DNA from: Spirochaetales bacterium
GTDB taxonomy: Bacteria; Spirochaetota; Spirochaetia; SZUA-6
Length of the DNA stretch: 64,000 bases
Assembly (NCBI GenBank): GCA_027021365.1
Contig: JALUUM010000045.1
Coordinates: 17,113-81,112, forward strand
Direction: 5' to 3'
The first letter of the stretch is position 1, and each line of letters starts with the position of its first letter. Shown here one piece after another: positions 25,540 through 34,819 of this stretch. The position numbers and the translations under genes are program-made. The notes under the pieces are model-generated. The model was not told where the DNA came from. It saw only the letters and a list, made by a program, of their open reading frames with translations, and made no database searches.

Positions 25540-26538
25540 ATGGGCGAAGTAATCGTAATAGGAAGTATAAACACTGACCTGGTAACCTATGTAGAGAGAT
25601 TGCCGGGTGCCGGCGAAACGGTGACGGGAGGGGTCTTCAAGAGCTTTCCCGGCGGCAAGGGAGCCAACCAGGCCGTTGCAGCGGCAAAGGCCGGTGCCAA
25701 TGTGTCGATGTTCGGGGCGGTTGGAGATGATTCATACGGGCGTGAGAGGGTTGAGAGCCTGTGGGAAAATATGGTTTCTACCGACGGAATAATCGTAAAG
25801 AAGGGGAGTCATTCGGGAATTGCACAAATAATAGTGGACAGGAATGGTGAAAATCTTATAGCCGTTGCCTCGGGGGCCAACCATGAGCTGAAACCGGAAG
25901 ATGTATCCGGGTTGATAGAAAGGAATACGGGAGGAGATGCAACGGGAAGAGGAGAGACAGGCGCAGGAGAGACAGGCGTGGATGGGGAAAAGGCGGTTGC
26001 TCTGTTTCAAAATGAGATAAGGCAGGAAGTAACAGAGAGGTTGATTGTTCAGGCGAAATCGGAGGGTTATATCGTTGTCTGGAACACCGCTCCGGCACCT
26101 TCTGGCAGGGTGAGAGAGGAGGTGTTGTCATCAACGGATTTTGTCATCTGCAACGAAACGGAGCTTTCTGCACTTGTTGCTTTAGGAAACCACCATCCAC
26201 CGGTTGAAGCAGAGGATGAGGAGGAAAAAATCAGGGAACTTGCAGGGATGATACTGTCTAAGGGGGTCGGGAATGTAATAGTAACACTTGGTAGCAGGGG
26301 CTCTCTTCTGATAAATGACAGAGAAATCATACGGCAAGAATCATATACCGTTGATGCAATCGATACGGTAGGGGCAGGCGACTGTTTTTGCGGGGTTTTC
26401 GCTGCCTCACTGGCCGAGGGTCTTGCCTTGAGTGAATGCATGGATAGAGCTACCAGGGCCGCTTCGATATCAGTGACACGTGAAGGAGCTCAAACTTCGA
26501 TGCCCACACGGGAAGAGATCGATTCCTTCGGCCGATAA
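25540..26538 (+). CDS. rbsK: Ribokinase (PfkB family)
   Basis: A 332-residue sugar kinase. The N-terminal PfkB signature is FPGGKGANQAVAAAKAGANV and the C-terminal one DTVGAGDCFCGVFAASLAEG, which holds the anion hole and catalytic Asp. The motif NTAPAP is usual in ribokinases, supporting ribose over fructose. A repetitive insertion, TGRGETGAGETGVDGEK (encoded 25921-25992), is absent from typical ribokinases. AAGGCGGA precedes the ATG. No ribose transporter is adjacent. Confidence 0.88.
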   Translation: MGEVIVIGSINTDLVTYVERLPGAGETVTGGVFKSFPGGKGANQAVAAAKAGANVSMFGAVGDDSYGRERVESLWENMVSTDGIIVKKGSHSGIAQIIVDRNGENLIAVASGANHELKPEDVSGLIERNTGGDATGRGETGAGETGVDGEKAVALFQNEIRQEVTERLIVQAKSEGYIVVWNTAPAPSGRVREEVLSSTDFVICNETELSALVALGNHHPPVEAEDEEEKIRELAGMILSKGVGNVIVTLGSRGSLLINDREIIRQESYTVDAIDTVGAGDCFCGVFAASLAEGLALSECMDRATRAASISVTREGAQTSMPTREEIDSFGR

Positions 26539-26590
26539 GAACACGAGAATGACACGGAAATGACACGAAAACAACCAGGAAACAGTCACA

Positions 26591-27505
26591 TCAGATATGG
26601 CTGAAACGTATCCTGATTACGAGGTAGGAGCCTGATATCAAGAAAAATCCGCCGAGAATTTGAATAATAGTCATTCTCTCACCGAACACGATGTATGATA
26701 CGAGGCTTGCTATGAAAGGGGTGAGTAGGCCTATGCTCGATGCGAGGGCGATCCCAAGAACAGGTACCGCTCTGTAGTAGAATGACTGGCCGAGACCAAC
26801 TCCTATCAAGCCGGAGAGAAGCATGAGTATCCAGCCGGATAGAGGGACAGACGGTATGTGAAGGCCTCCCTGTGCCAGGATGTAGGTAAGAAAAAACAGT
26901 GGAGTCACAACGGTGAGAACCGAGGTGACGGAGAGGGCAGGGGGGATAGAAGGCAACCACTTTTTGATGAGTGCTCCGACCATTGCCCAGCAACCGGCAC
27001 TAACAAGTGTGACTATTACCCCTATGTTGAACTCAACCTTTCCCAGTTCCCTTCCGCCCGTTATTGTAAGAACCACACCGATTATGGCGGCAATCATGCC
27101 CGTAATGAAAACGGGATTTTTCAGGGTTCTCCTTTCGTCTGCAAAGAAAATCATTGCAAGAAAAACGGAAAACATTATCTGGGACTGGATTATCAAGGTA
27201 AATATGCCCGGCAGCAGTTTGAAAACGCCGAGTGTATAGGAAATCTGGAAAAAGTAGTTCACTAAAGCTATTCCGAGTATTCTGGGAAACATGCCAAGTA
27301 GTTTTCGTATGGATTCGAAAGATTTTTCCCTGCCAAGTGAAAAGAAAAAATAGGGCCAGAGAAAACCGAGTGATACGAGATACCTGAACATATTCTGAAA
27401 GTTTACAGAAAAGTAGTCCTTTACCGAGTGCATCATGGCAGGTGCTATTGCCCAGCATGTTACGGCCAGGATGTTGAATGTGAGGGCTCTTTTCTTGTCA
27501 ATCAT
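26591..27505 (-). CDS. EamA/DMT-family transporter
   Basis: A 304-residue membrane protein with ten hydrophobic helices in two EamA repeats. The halves meet near residues 145-160, and each ends with a glycine-rich helix, such as GMIAAIIGVVLTITGG and GGFFLISGSYLVI. Such proteins export metabolites or take up small solutes; the substrate cannot be told. It converges with the ribokinase gene. Confidence 0.85.
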   Translation of the reverse strand: MIDKKRALTFNILAVTCWAIAPAMMHSVKDYFSVNFQNMFRYLVSLGFLWPYFFFSLGREKSFESIRKLLGMFPRILGIALVNYFFQISYTLGVFKLLPGIFTLIIQSQIMFSVFLAMIFFADERRTLKNPVFITGMIAAIIGVVLTITGGRELGKVEFNIGVIVTLVSAGCWAMVGALIKKWLPSIPPALSVTSVLTVVTPLFFLTYILAQGGLHIPSVPLSGWILMLLSGLIGVGLGQSFYYRAVPVLGIALASSIGLLTPFIASLVSYIVFGERMTIIQILGGFFLISGSYLVIRIRFSHI

Positions 27506-27532
27506 TCTGCGAAAATAGTAAGTAATATCAAA

Positions 27533-29119
27533 TCAAATGGGAAGGGTTATTTTAAAAGCAGCACCGACTTCAGGTTCATTACTGCCGTTTATAGTGTAGA
27601 AGAGCTCGAGATTCTTTCCGTTGTAGCTCTTTATATTCTTGGAAATATCTGCAATCTCCTCTCCCGACAGAAGTTCTATCTTTCCCCCGTGTGATTCAAT
27701 TATCTTCTTGCATATGGTCAGCCCAAGGCCGGAACCGTACTTCTTTTTAAAGGTGGCGAAAGGTTCGAAGATTCTCTCCTTCAGGGAAATATCTACTCCC
27801 TGCCCGGTATCCCAGACTATTATAGCTACTTCATCGGCATAGTGAAGATATGCATCGATTCCAAAAATGCCTCCCCGGGGCATAGCATCGAGGCTGTTCC
27901 TGAAAAGGTATATCAGTGCCCTTACCATCAAGTCCGGGTCGGCTATGATATGGAGCTTCCTGTTGAAATTAGTATCTATGGTAACCTGTGACAACCTGCT
28001 GTCACTCCATGTAATGCTCTTGAACTGTTCTATGATTTCAGAAAAGGGGATCTTCCTCTTTGCAAGTTGAAAGGAACCGGATGAGTATTTCAGAATATCA
28101 TTTGTCTTGGAGGTTAGCTCGTATAACTCGTGTTTTATGAAAGAACCGTATTTCTTTACCCTGCTATCTTCGGTACTTTCCTCGATGAGCTCTATGTAGC
28201 CATTTATAGGTACAAGACTTGCTTTCAGGTCCCTCACATAACTCTGGGAGATCAGCCTCAGCGTATCCATGACAAGCTCTCCGTGATTCTCCATCAAACT
28301 TTCGGAATCTTTTTTCCCGAGGATTGAATCGTTTTTGATGTTTTTCAATTCATAGTAAAGCCGGGTGTTTTCTATTGCAATGGCCGATTGTGCTGCGAAT
28401 ATTTCAAGAAGCACCTGGTCGTTCCTGTTGAAACCTTTCTTTCCGGTTTTGTTTATAACTTCGACGACACCTATCAATTTGCCTTTGACGGAGAGGGGCA
28501 CACATAGAATTTCCCTGGTCTGGTAACCTGATATCCTGTCCATCTCGTCATAGAATCTGGGATCCGATGCCGCATCGTTCACTATCAATGGCTTGTTATG
28601 TCTGTACACCCAGCCGACGATACCCTTGTCTATGGGAATTTCCTGTTCCTTCACGAATTCGGCCTTTGGCCCGCTCGGAATGATTATAACGAGTTTTTCC
28701 TTTTCATGATCGTAGATGACAATGGAACTCGACTCGGCACCAACAACCCGGGCGGCAAATATCATCATCTGATTTAGTATGTCTACGAGGTTGTAGGTGC
28801 TGTTTATTCTTTCGACTATGGTTTTCAGTATGCTGAGCCTTGAACCTCGAAGCGGTTTGTCAACCTCTTCCTGTATCTTAAGGGCTTTTTCGATTGTGGA
28901 TTCACTTGCCAGTTTCAATTCTTTTAGAATCTTACCAATAAGATAATCCTTCCTCAGGTTGTATCTTGCACGTGCAATATGGAGAAGCGAACTGAGATCG
29001 TTGAATGTATCGAGGTCGGAACCTATGAGCTTTCTTATCTGGTAGTCCAAAGCATACTGTAGGTTTTCAGGTTTTATAAAACCTTGCTGAACTAATATAT
29101 CGCCAAGATATCTTTTCAT
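27533..29119 (-). CDS. MshEN-like/GAF/histidine-kinase-type protein lacking the usual phosphoacceptor His
   Basis: 528 residues from ATG 29119, chosen because a promoter ends six bases before it. Two MshEN-like repeats come first (LGDILVQQGFIKPENLQYAL and LIGKILKELKLASESTIEKA), resembling type II secretion ATPase N-domains that can bind cyclic di-GMP. A GAF domain follows (about 105-260; PLIVNDAASDPRFYDE). The dimerisation helix reads SYVRDLKASLVPINGYIEL, where ordinary kinases have His-Asp-Leu, so the His is an Arg. The ATPase domain is intact (FRNSLDAM, WDTGQGVD, GSGLGLTICKKI). It may bind ATP without classical autophosphorylation. Confidence 0.85.
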   Translation of the reverse strand: MKRYLGDILVQQGFIKPENLQYALDYQIRKLIGSDLDTFNDLSSLLHIARARYNLRKDYLIGKILKELKLASESTIEKALKIQEEVDKPLRGSRLSILKTIVERINSTYNLVDILNQMMIFAARVVGAESSSIVIYDHEKEKLVIIIPSGPKAEFVKEQEIPIDKGIVGWVYRHNKPLIVNDAASDPRFYDEMDRISGYQTREILCVPLSVKGKLIGVVEVINKTGKKGFNRNDQVLLEIFAAQSAIAIENTRLYYELKNIKNDSILGKKDSESLMENHGELVMDTLRLISQSYVRDLKASLVPINGYIELIEESTEDSRVKKYGSFIKHELYELTSKTNDILKYSSGSFQLAKRKIPFSEIIEQFKSITWSDSRLSQVTIDTNFNRKLHIIADPDLMVRALIYLFRNSLDAMPRGGIFGIDAYLHYADEVAIIVWDTGQGVDISLKERIFEPFATFKKKYGSGLGLTICKKIIESHGGKIELLSGEEIADISKNIKSYNGKNLELFYTINGSNEPEVGAAFKITLPI

Positions 29120-29125
29120 GCCAAT

Positions 29126-29153
29126 ATTATAACATGTCATTGTTATTTTTCAA
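29126..29153 (-). promoter_or_regulatory. Promoter of the GAF kinase-type gene
   Basis: On the minus strand TTGAAA (29153-29148), 16-base spacer, TATAAT (29131-29126). Six bases separate the -10 from ATG 29119, predicting a leaderless message. Confidence 0.65.
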
Positions 29154-29162
29154 GTTGATTTA

Positions 29163-29191
29163 TTGATTATTGTGCGATGCTGACGTAAAAT
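29163..29191 (+). promoter_or_regulatory. Promoter of the FecR-domain gene
   Basis: TTGATT (29163-29168), 17-base spacer, TAAAAT (29186-29191). The ATG at 29199 is seven bases downstream; the upstream ATG at 29190 overlaps the -10 box and so would not be in the transcript. Confidence 0.6.
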
Positions 29192-29198
29192 GTCGGTT

Positions 29199-30350
29199 AT
29201 GAAGAGGAAAATCTTGATTTCGGTGGCAATAGCGTTGATTTGCCTTATTTCTCTGCCCGCACAGAGTAATTCAGGCGGGAATTCCCGAGGAAGTACGGGA
29301 GGGAGCTCCGGTGGCGGAAATGGTTCTGCAGGCAGTGATACCAACAGTGCGGTGGCAGAAATCACCTATGTGGAAGGGGAGAGTTTCGATATCCTCGATT
29401 CATCTGGCAGGAACCTGGAGGTAGACCCCTACAATGCGATAGGTACTGAGCTTTCCGAGGGTGTCACGGTACTTACATATGAGAATACATTTATAGAGCT
29501 GGAACTCCTGGAATCGAGGCATATAATCAAGATTGCGGAGAATACCGATTTCAGGCTGGAGAGCATAAAATCGGGAAGTGAAACTCGTTTCAGAATGCTC
29601 TACGGAAGTGTCAGGGCCAAGGTTGGAAAACTTACTCGAAGCGAGAGTTTCAGGATAAAGTCAAATGAAGCGGTGGCCGGTGTAAGGGGAACTGACTTCG
29701 GAATGACCGTTGTTGTACCACGGGAAGGTAAGGAAGAAAAGCCGGAAACATCCGTTTACTGTTTCAAGGGAGAGGTGGAGGTTATTCCCGTTGCTCCGAA
29801 CATAGAGGTTAAAAAGCCGGTTGTAATAAGGGCCAACGAAATGGTGAGCATAGCCCCCTTGACGGAGGAAGAGCCCGTAAAGGTTCAGCCTATCCCGAAA
29901 AATATCCTGGACTACTGGGAAACTCATCGATTCAGATCGGAGAGGAGTCTTAAGTCCGAGGAGGAGAAGGCTCCCGTGGAAAAGGGTGTGGTCAAAGAGA
30001 GGGTTGAAAAAAGAGAAGGGGCAAAAACTACCGGAAGCGATGTCGTAAGGAGGGAGATCCTCGCCAGCATAGAGAAGTATGAGCGGAGTAGAAGCGCTTA
30101 CATCGGAGCCGGTGCCGTTCTTACAACTGCGGGTTTCATATTGGAAGGGGCAGGCCTGTGGAGTATGCTCAACCCCGGTTATGTAAGCGGTGTTTTCACT
30201 TTTACAAGCCCTCAGATGGTCTCCGGTTCCCTTGCCGTTAGCGGGGGTGTCTTGTTTACCGCGGCAGTGTTTACATTTGTGAAGGCCAATATTCTTAAGA
30301 ACAGGATAGCATCACTTAAGGAAGTGCTCCAAAAGGAGCGCAGAGAATAA
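29199..30350 (+). CDS. FecR-domain protein with C-terminal membrane segments
   Basis: 383 residues from the ATG at 29199 (an ATG at 29190 lies within the -10 box). A signal peptide ending near LPAQS is followed by a Gly/Ser-rich linker (about 23-52). The FecR domain (about 55-200) has ITYVEGESFDILDSSGR, RMLYGSVRAKVGKL and AVAGVRGTDFGMTVV, the hallmark of the family. A charged linker leads to two C-terminal hydrophobic helices. In many bacteria such proteins are envelope-anchored modules rather than iron-signalling anti-sigma factors; no sigma factor is nearby. It abuts the convergent gene at 30351. Confidence 0.85.
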   Translation: MKRKILISVAIALICLISLPAQSNSGGNSRGSTGGSSGGGNGSAGSDTNSAVAEITYVEGESFDILDSSGRNLEVDPYNAIGTELSEGVTVLTYENTFIELELLESRHIIKIAENTDFRLESIKSGSETRFRMLYGSVRAKVGKLTRSESFRIKSNEAVAGVRGTDFGMTVVVPREGKEEKPETSVYCFKGEVEVIPVAPNIEVKKPVVIRANEMVSIAPLTEEEPVKVQPIPKNILDYWETHRFRSERSLKSEEEKAPVEKGVVKERVEKREGAKTTGSDVVRREILASIEKYERSRSAYIGAGAVLTTAGFILEGAGLWSMLNPGYVSGVFTFTSPQMVSGSLAVSGGVLFTAAVFTFVKANILKNRIASLKEVLQKERRE

Positions 30351-31784
30351 TCATTTCTCTAGGGGCTTGAATTCCAGCCTCTCAATCCTGAAAATTACCC
30401 AGTCGCTCCTGTCCTTCTTCAGAAAGAGCCTGTCTTTTACCCTGTAGCCCGTGTATCCCCTATCAGGTTGATTCTTGCCGGCCTCTCTGCCCTCTTCTCC
30501 TTTGATTTCTTCCTTAGACAGGGGCAGCCACTTTTCGTATGTGGCAAGAAAAACAGGTTTTGGTTCCGAAGAGATACGCTGTATCTTCAGGTTCAATACC
30601 CCGTAAACAGCCTTCGGTGGTTTCAATTCCGGTCTTCCCGCCTTTTCCCAGGCGGGGGCGGGGATGATATGAGATTTCCCCTCGTAACCCATCGACACCC
30701 TGGATATGACATATAGATTTGTTACCTCATTCTTTTCCTGTTTCCCGGCATCACCTATGACACAGTCTTCCAGAGTGATTGTATCAAGCCTGTTCAGGCT
30801 GTCATAGAAAGCCTCCACAACCTGTATGGGTGAGAATCCTCTCGTTTTTCTCGGTGAAAAAACATTCTTTAGGATACTTCCAAGTACTGCTCCGGAAATG
30901 ATTACGATAAGAGAAACGATAAGCACAGTCTTCCAGTTCCTCTCCCAGAAAACCCTTCGCCTGTAAGTTTTCTCTGCCTTTTTTCTTCTCTCTTCTGCAC
31001 TTTCAAGGATCTGCCGGCGTTCTTCCATGGTAATTTCTCTATAGAGGTTTTCCCTCTTCCATTTCTTCATGTTTTCATACCATGCATTCAGGTCGATACC
31101 TGCGGAATCCTCGCTTTTATTGGTAAGGTTCCTGTAAATCCACTGTGAGACTTCCTCGGAGAGTTCAGGGACGATGAGGTTGGGTTGCAGGATATCCATG
31201 TTCCTCATCTGGTCGTGTATCTCTTCCTCCGATTTTCCTTGGAAGGGAAACTGTTCCGTTAGTATCCTGTAGAGCATTATGGCCAGAGAATGGCACAGTC
31301 GCTTCTCCCCCTTCAAATCGGGGTTGTTCAGTATCTCGTAACTTTCAATTTTGAAAGGGAGAGGGCGTGTTCCGTTTATGTTTTTCATCAGAACCGGGGG
31401 AAGAAAGAGTACAGAACCCTCTTCATTAAAAATTATTGCATCACTGTATATTTCGAAAGGGGTAATTCCGTTTGACTTGAGGGTAAACAGGGAATTTACC
31501 AGTTGTTTGAACCTGTAGAAACCATCCTTCGGAAGTGTCTCCAGGATCTCGTACAGGGTGATTCCAGTAAAATTTTCACCGTAGAGGAATACGGCATTGT
31601 CTCTCTCGGTGAAACCCTGGAATTTCCATTCCTTTACTTCTCCGTTCGAGACGACCCAGCCGGGCTGGTTCTTTATTGCGAGAAGCCTTGTGATGGCAAA
31701 TTCATTTCCCTTTATACCTGTAGGAATGGCGAGTTTTGTCGAACCCTCCATATCCAACGTGATTGGCAGAAGATTTCTGTTCAT
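30351..31784 (-). CDS. Membrane protein with degenerate protein-kinase-like N-domain
   Basis: 477 residues. Residues about 40-265 look like the C-lobe of a Ser/Thr kinase: CHSLAIMLYRILTEQFPFQG followed by SEEEIHDQMRN matches the helix F-G region, and FKQLVNSLFTLKSNGI the helix E region. No His-Arg-Asp or Asp-Phe-Gly is visible, so it is probably a pseudokinase. A charged juxtamembrane helix precedes one transmembrane segment (about 292-313), leaving about 160 residues outside. The start overlaps the AMMECR1 stop (ATGA), placing it last in the macro-NFACT-Memo-AMMECR1 run. The kinase-like call is inference from motif order. Confidence 0.6.
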   Translation of the reverse strand: MNRNLLPITLDMEGSTKLAIPTGIKGNEFAITRLLAIKNQPGWVVSNGEVKEWKFQGFTERDNAVFLYGENFTGITLYEILETLPKDGFYRFKQLVNSLFTLKSNGITPFEIYSDAIIFNEEGSVLFLPPVLMKNINGTRPLPFKIESYEILNNPDLKGEKRLCHSLAIMLYRILTEQFPFQGKSEEEIHDQMRNMDILQPNLIVPELSEEVSQWIYRNLTNKSEDSAGIDLNAWYENMKKWKRENLYREITMEERRQILESAEERRKKAEKTYRRRVFWERNWKTVLIVSLIVIISGAVLGSILKNVFSPRKTRGFSPIQVVEAFYDSLNRLDTITLEDCVIGDAGKQEKNEVTNLYVISRVSMGYEGKSHIIPAPAWEKAGRPELKPPKAVYGVLNLKIQRISSEPKPVFLATYEKWLPLSKEEIKGEEGREAGKNQPDRGYTGYRVKDRLFLKKDRSDWVIFRIERLEFKPLEK

Positions 31785-32332
31785 TCCTTTTCACCGAAAA
31801 CAATGGCACTGAATACTTCTATACTGGTATGCCTGTCCTTCCAGCAGTTACCGGGAAGACCGGCCTTGTAACATGTGTGTGTAAGAAAGGTTTCCAGGTC
31901 CCATCCCTGTTCCGTTGCAACCTGGGGAAGGAGAAGTCCGGACGAGTAACCTCTCCTTATCATTATTCCGTGTGTTCCCACCTTTATCTCATTGATATCA
32001 TCTATGCGTCTTAAGGGTGAAAGTGCAGATATTTCAATATCTATCTTTTCGTACTCATCCCGGTGCAGGGGAGGAAACCTGGGGTCTTCAAATGCAGCGG
32101 ATACGGCTACTTCTTTGACCGTTTGATACAGCGGCTTGATCGGTATCACGTAGCCGATACAGCCGCGTAGGTTTCCATTCTCGTGAAGTGTTACAAAGGC
32201 CCCGCATTTTTGTCTGAGTGTCTCTGTCGGTTCAGGATATTCTGCTTTCTCTCCCGTTAGATGTTCAAGAATGGCCTTTCTTGCCATTTCGAGTAAAATC
32301 TGTTTTTCCGTGTCACTAAGGGTAAATTCCAT
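31781..32332 (-). CDS. amrA: AMMECR1-domain protein (AmmeMemoRadiSam system protein A)
   Basis: A 183-residue AMMECR1 protein. The near-invariant LRGCIGYVIPIKPLYQ is present, with AAFEDPRFPPL, IEISALSPLR and the C-terminal TEQGWDLETFLTHTCYKAGL. GGGGGAAG precedes the ATG. It lies downstream of a Memo-family gene, the common AmmeMemo pairing; the radical-SAM third partner is not in this window. Biochemical role is unknown, though the family is linked to a redox or RNA-modification-like activity. Confidence 0.93.
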   Translation of the reverse strand: MEFTLSDTEKQILLEMARKAILEHLTGEKAEYPEPTETLRQKCGAFVTLHENGNLRGCIGYVIPIKPLYQTVKEVAVSAAFEDPRFPPLHRDEYEKIDIEISALSPLRRIDDINEIKVGTHGIMIRRGYSSGLLLPQVATEQGWDLETFLTHTCYKAGLPGNCWKDRHTSIEVFSAIVFGEKE

Positions 32333-32452
32333 TTTCTTCCCCCTTTTTGAACTTACATCTTAAAATTAACACTTTACTCGGAACAAGTTAACAGTAAGTT
32401 GACATTAAGTTGGCAGCAAGGAATATTTTTTTTGAAATCCTAGAAGGAATCA

Positions 32453-33352
32453 CTACTCAGATCCTATTGCACCTGTAATGGCAACGGCTGCATAGCTTAT
32501 CACCTTCTTTTCATCATGGTTGACCAGGTATGAATTGGTTCTATCCAGTATGGAGGTTTCCATTTTCACACCTCCCGGCAAGGATTGCATGGCGTATAGA
32601 GAGGCAATACATCCTGCACCGCATGCAGTAACTTTCCCCTGTCGGATTCCGTTTATCATTCCCTTCCAGTCCTGCTCCCCGATAAGCCGAAGCATTTCGG
32701 CTTCTTCCCCTTTCCAGTCCTTCCCCGTAAGGTATGAACTCATATTGGAGGAGACAACTATCAGCATCGAACTGAAATTCTCTTTCACGAGGGAAAAAAT
32801 CACACGTGATAGCTCCATTATCAACTTTTCCTCGGCCATTCCCATCAAGATGGGTACGATATCGACTTTGGGGAGAACATGATGAATGAAGGGGAGCTGT
32901 ACCTCGATGGAATGCTCTTCGAAATGGGAAATATCATCATAGATGGCATATTTGCTAATAGAGAGTATTTTTTCTATATATTCCCTGTTCACAGGTATCC
33001 TGAAACCGGGCAACTCAAAGAAAGATGCCGTTGGAAGGGCAAATCCTCTGATAGGGTCCCTGTGCATGGAGGCAAGGATAATGACCGTTTCGATCATCCT
33101 CTCTGAGAGGGTATTGTAGGCTACTGCTGTCAATCTACCACTGTACTCGAGAGCTGCATGTGGAGTCACCAGAGCAAAAATATCATTTTTTTTCTTTCCC
33201 CTCGTTTCCTTGAGTGTTTCCTTGAAGAGAAGATCTATCTCCTCTGCAAGCTTATCTTTCTTATCAGGATAAAAGATTCCATCCACTATAGGGGGTCTGA
33301 TTTTGGTGTTTTTCCTGTCATATGAATTGAGTGTACCGAATTTTTCTCCCAT
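32453..33352 (-). CDS. amrB: Memo-family protein (AmmeMemoRadiSam system protein B)
   Basis: A 299-residue Memo-like protein, structurally related to class III extradiol dioxygenases. Signatures are RPPIVDGIFYPDK, TPHAALEYSG (first His), EEHSIEVQLPFIHHVLP (second His) and CGAGCIASLYA. The ATG has no Shine-Dalgarno but a promoter ends seven bases upstream (33360-33387). It follows the NFACT gene and precedes AMMECR1 by 120 bases, so it may be transcribed both with the cluster and from its own promoter. Confidence 0.92.
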   Translation of the reverse strand: MGEKFGTLNSYDRKNTKIRPPIVDGIFYPDKKDKLAEEIDLLFKETLKETRGKKKNDIFALVTPHAALEYSGRLTAVAYNTLSERMIETVIILASMHRDPIRGFALPTASFFELPGFRIPVNREYIEKILSISKYAIYDDISHFEEHSIEVQLPFIHHVLPKVDIVPILMGMAEEKLIMELSRVIFSLVKENFSSMLIVVSSNMSSYLTGKDWKGEEAEMLRLIGEQDWKGMINGIRQGKVTACGAGCIASLYAMQSLPGGVKMETSILDRTNSYLVNHDEKKVISYAAVAITGAIGSE

Positions 33353-33359
33353 AAATATA

Positions 33360-33387
33360 ATTATGTATGTCGGAGAGCGGATTTCAA
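33360..33387 (-). promoter_or_regulatory. Promoter of the Memo gene
   Basis: On the minus strand TTGAAA (33387-33382), 16-base spacer, CATAAT (33365-33360), ending seven bases before the Memo ATG. It fits a leaderless message and lies in the gap after the NFACT gene. Confidence 0.5.
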
Positions 33388-33393
33388 AGAAAG

Positions 33394-34809
33394 TTAAAAA
33401 AAACTTTTAAGTCTCTTTATCCTTTCCATATCGAGAGTTATATGCAGGTTCTTCTCTTTTGTCGGAATTACGAGGCCGGTTTTCCCGTCTTTCATGCGTC
33501 TCAAGTATTTTACTCGTGTGTAGTACACATCACCTTCACCGGAATTTTTCCTTTTGCTGTAGTAGAGCGCGAGATTGGAAGCATCGAGCATCGTATCGAG
33601 CGGAAGGCTTTTTCCCGGTTTCGACCTGACGAATACATATGAACCGGGGTAATCCCTTGCGTGAAACCAGAAGTCATTACCATGGGCATAACGTCGTAAC
33701 AATTCGTCATTCTCCTTTGCATTTCTGCCTACCCGTATGGTAAAACCCTTGGAAACAAAGGAGAGCCCCCTCTCCGTGGTTTCCTGTTTTCTTACCGATT
33801 TCCGTTCAAATTCTCTTCTTATCTCTCTCAAAGTGGAAATATCCGTGTTGTTCTTGGTGACAATTGCCCTCTTCTTTCCCAATTCATTAAGGTTTCCACG
33901 GATATTGCTTATTTCATTTTCAAGGCGCTTTAATCCGGCCTTGAATTTTCTGTATTTCTTGTAGTATTTTTCCGCATTCTCCGAGGGATTCAACTTTTCA
34001 TCGAGTTGAATGGTTACGGGCCTGTTCTCGTTAAAAAAGTCCTCAGTCTCTATCCAGCTTTCCCCCTTTTTTATCCTGTGAAGTGTGGCCATTATCAGAT
34101 CACCGAGTTCTTTGTATCTTTCAAAGTTTTCATAATCCTTCTTTTTACTTTCCAGTTCTTCCAGTGTGGAAAGCAGCCTGTTTTCCCTGGTGTTGATAAG
34201 TTGAATGATGGAGCTGACAAGTTTTTCCCTTTCTGACTTTTCTTTGAGCTCCCGGTAGTAGCTTTCAACCCTTTCATTAAAGCTTCCCTCGCCGGGTAAT
34301 TCCCTGACGTTGTACCTGTCTGATTTTCCTTCAACTTCAGGCAATGGCTGTTTTTCGGGGTTGTAGTAGCCCCCTGAGATTTCTCCTCTTTTCGGCCTCC
34401 TGTAATGGGCATCGAGAATGTTCCCTTCCTCGTCTGTGGCGATAATGTTTGCCGCACCTCCCCATAGTCTTATCCACAGAATTGTCGTTTCGTTGTACCG
34501 TCTTACCACAAGCTTTACTATTCTTTCACTGTCAACCTGGTAAACCGTGGAAATACGGCCGTTTTTTACATGTGCCCTGAGGAAAAGAACGAATCGTGGC
34601 GGCTTTTGTGGGTTCCTCGGTTTTTTTGAAATGGTGTGAATCCTCGTTACACCGGTCTCCAGTGAAATGAGGATCCTGAAATTTTTTCCCCTGTTGTAAA
34701 GTTCAAGCACCAGCTCATGATGGGATGGCTGATATATGTTTCTTATCAGTGAACCCTCGAATGGAATCTCTGATAAAATCTCGTTGATTTCCTTCCAGTT
34801 GAGTGACAA
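33394..34809 (-). CDS. NFACT-family protein (RqcH/Rqc2-like)
   Basis: 471 residues, shorter than the 560-580 of firmicute RqcH/FbpA. The NFACT-N region (1 to about 170) includes LIRNIYQPSHHELVLELY and LWIRLWGGAANIIATDEEG. A charged coiled coil (about 200-345) follows, then the NFACT-R/DUF814 region with VGRNAKENDELLRRYAHGND and FWFHARDYPGSYVFVRS. In RqcH these proteins add alanine tails to stalled chains on 50S subunits. The usual Asp-Arg pair of NFACT-N appears here as Glu-Arg (DSERIVKL). It is ten bases downstream of the macro-domain gene. Confidence 0.9.
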   Translation of the reverse strand: MSLNWKEINEILSEIPFEGSLIRNIYQPSHHELVLELYNRGKNFRILISLETGVTRIHTISKKPRNPQKPPRFVLFLRAHVKNGRISTVYQVDSERIVKLVVRRYNETTILWIRLWGGAANIIATDEEGNILDAHYRRPKRGEISGGYYNPEKQPLPEVEGKSDRYNVRELPGEGSFNERVESYYRELKEKSEREKLVSSIIQLINTRENRLLSTLEELESKKKDYENFERYKELGDLIMATLHRIKKGESWIETEDFFNENRPVTIQLDEKLNPSENAEKYYKKYRKFKAGLKRLENEISNIRGNLNELGKKRAIVTKNNTDISTLREIRREFERKSVRKQETTERGLSFVSKGFTIRVGRNAKENDELLRRYAHGNDFWFHARDYPGSYVFVRSKPGKSLPLDTMLDASNLALYYSKRKNSGEGDVYYTRVKYLRRMKDGKTGLVIPTKEKNLHITLDMERIKRLKSFF

Positions 34810-34819
34810 TGCTCTTCCC

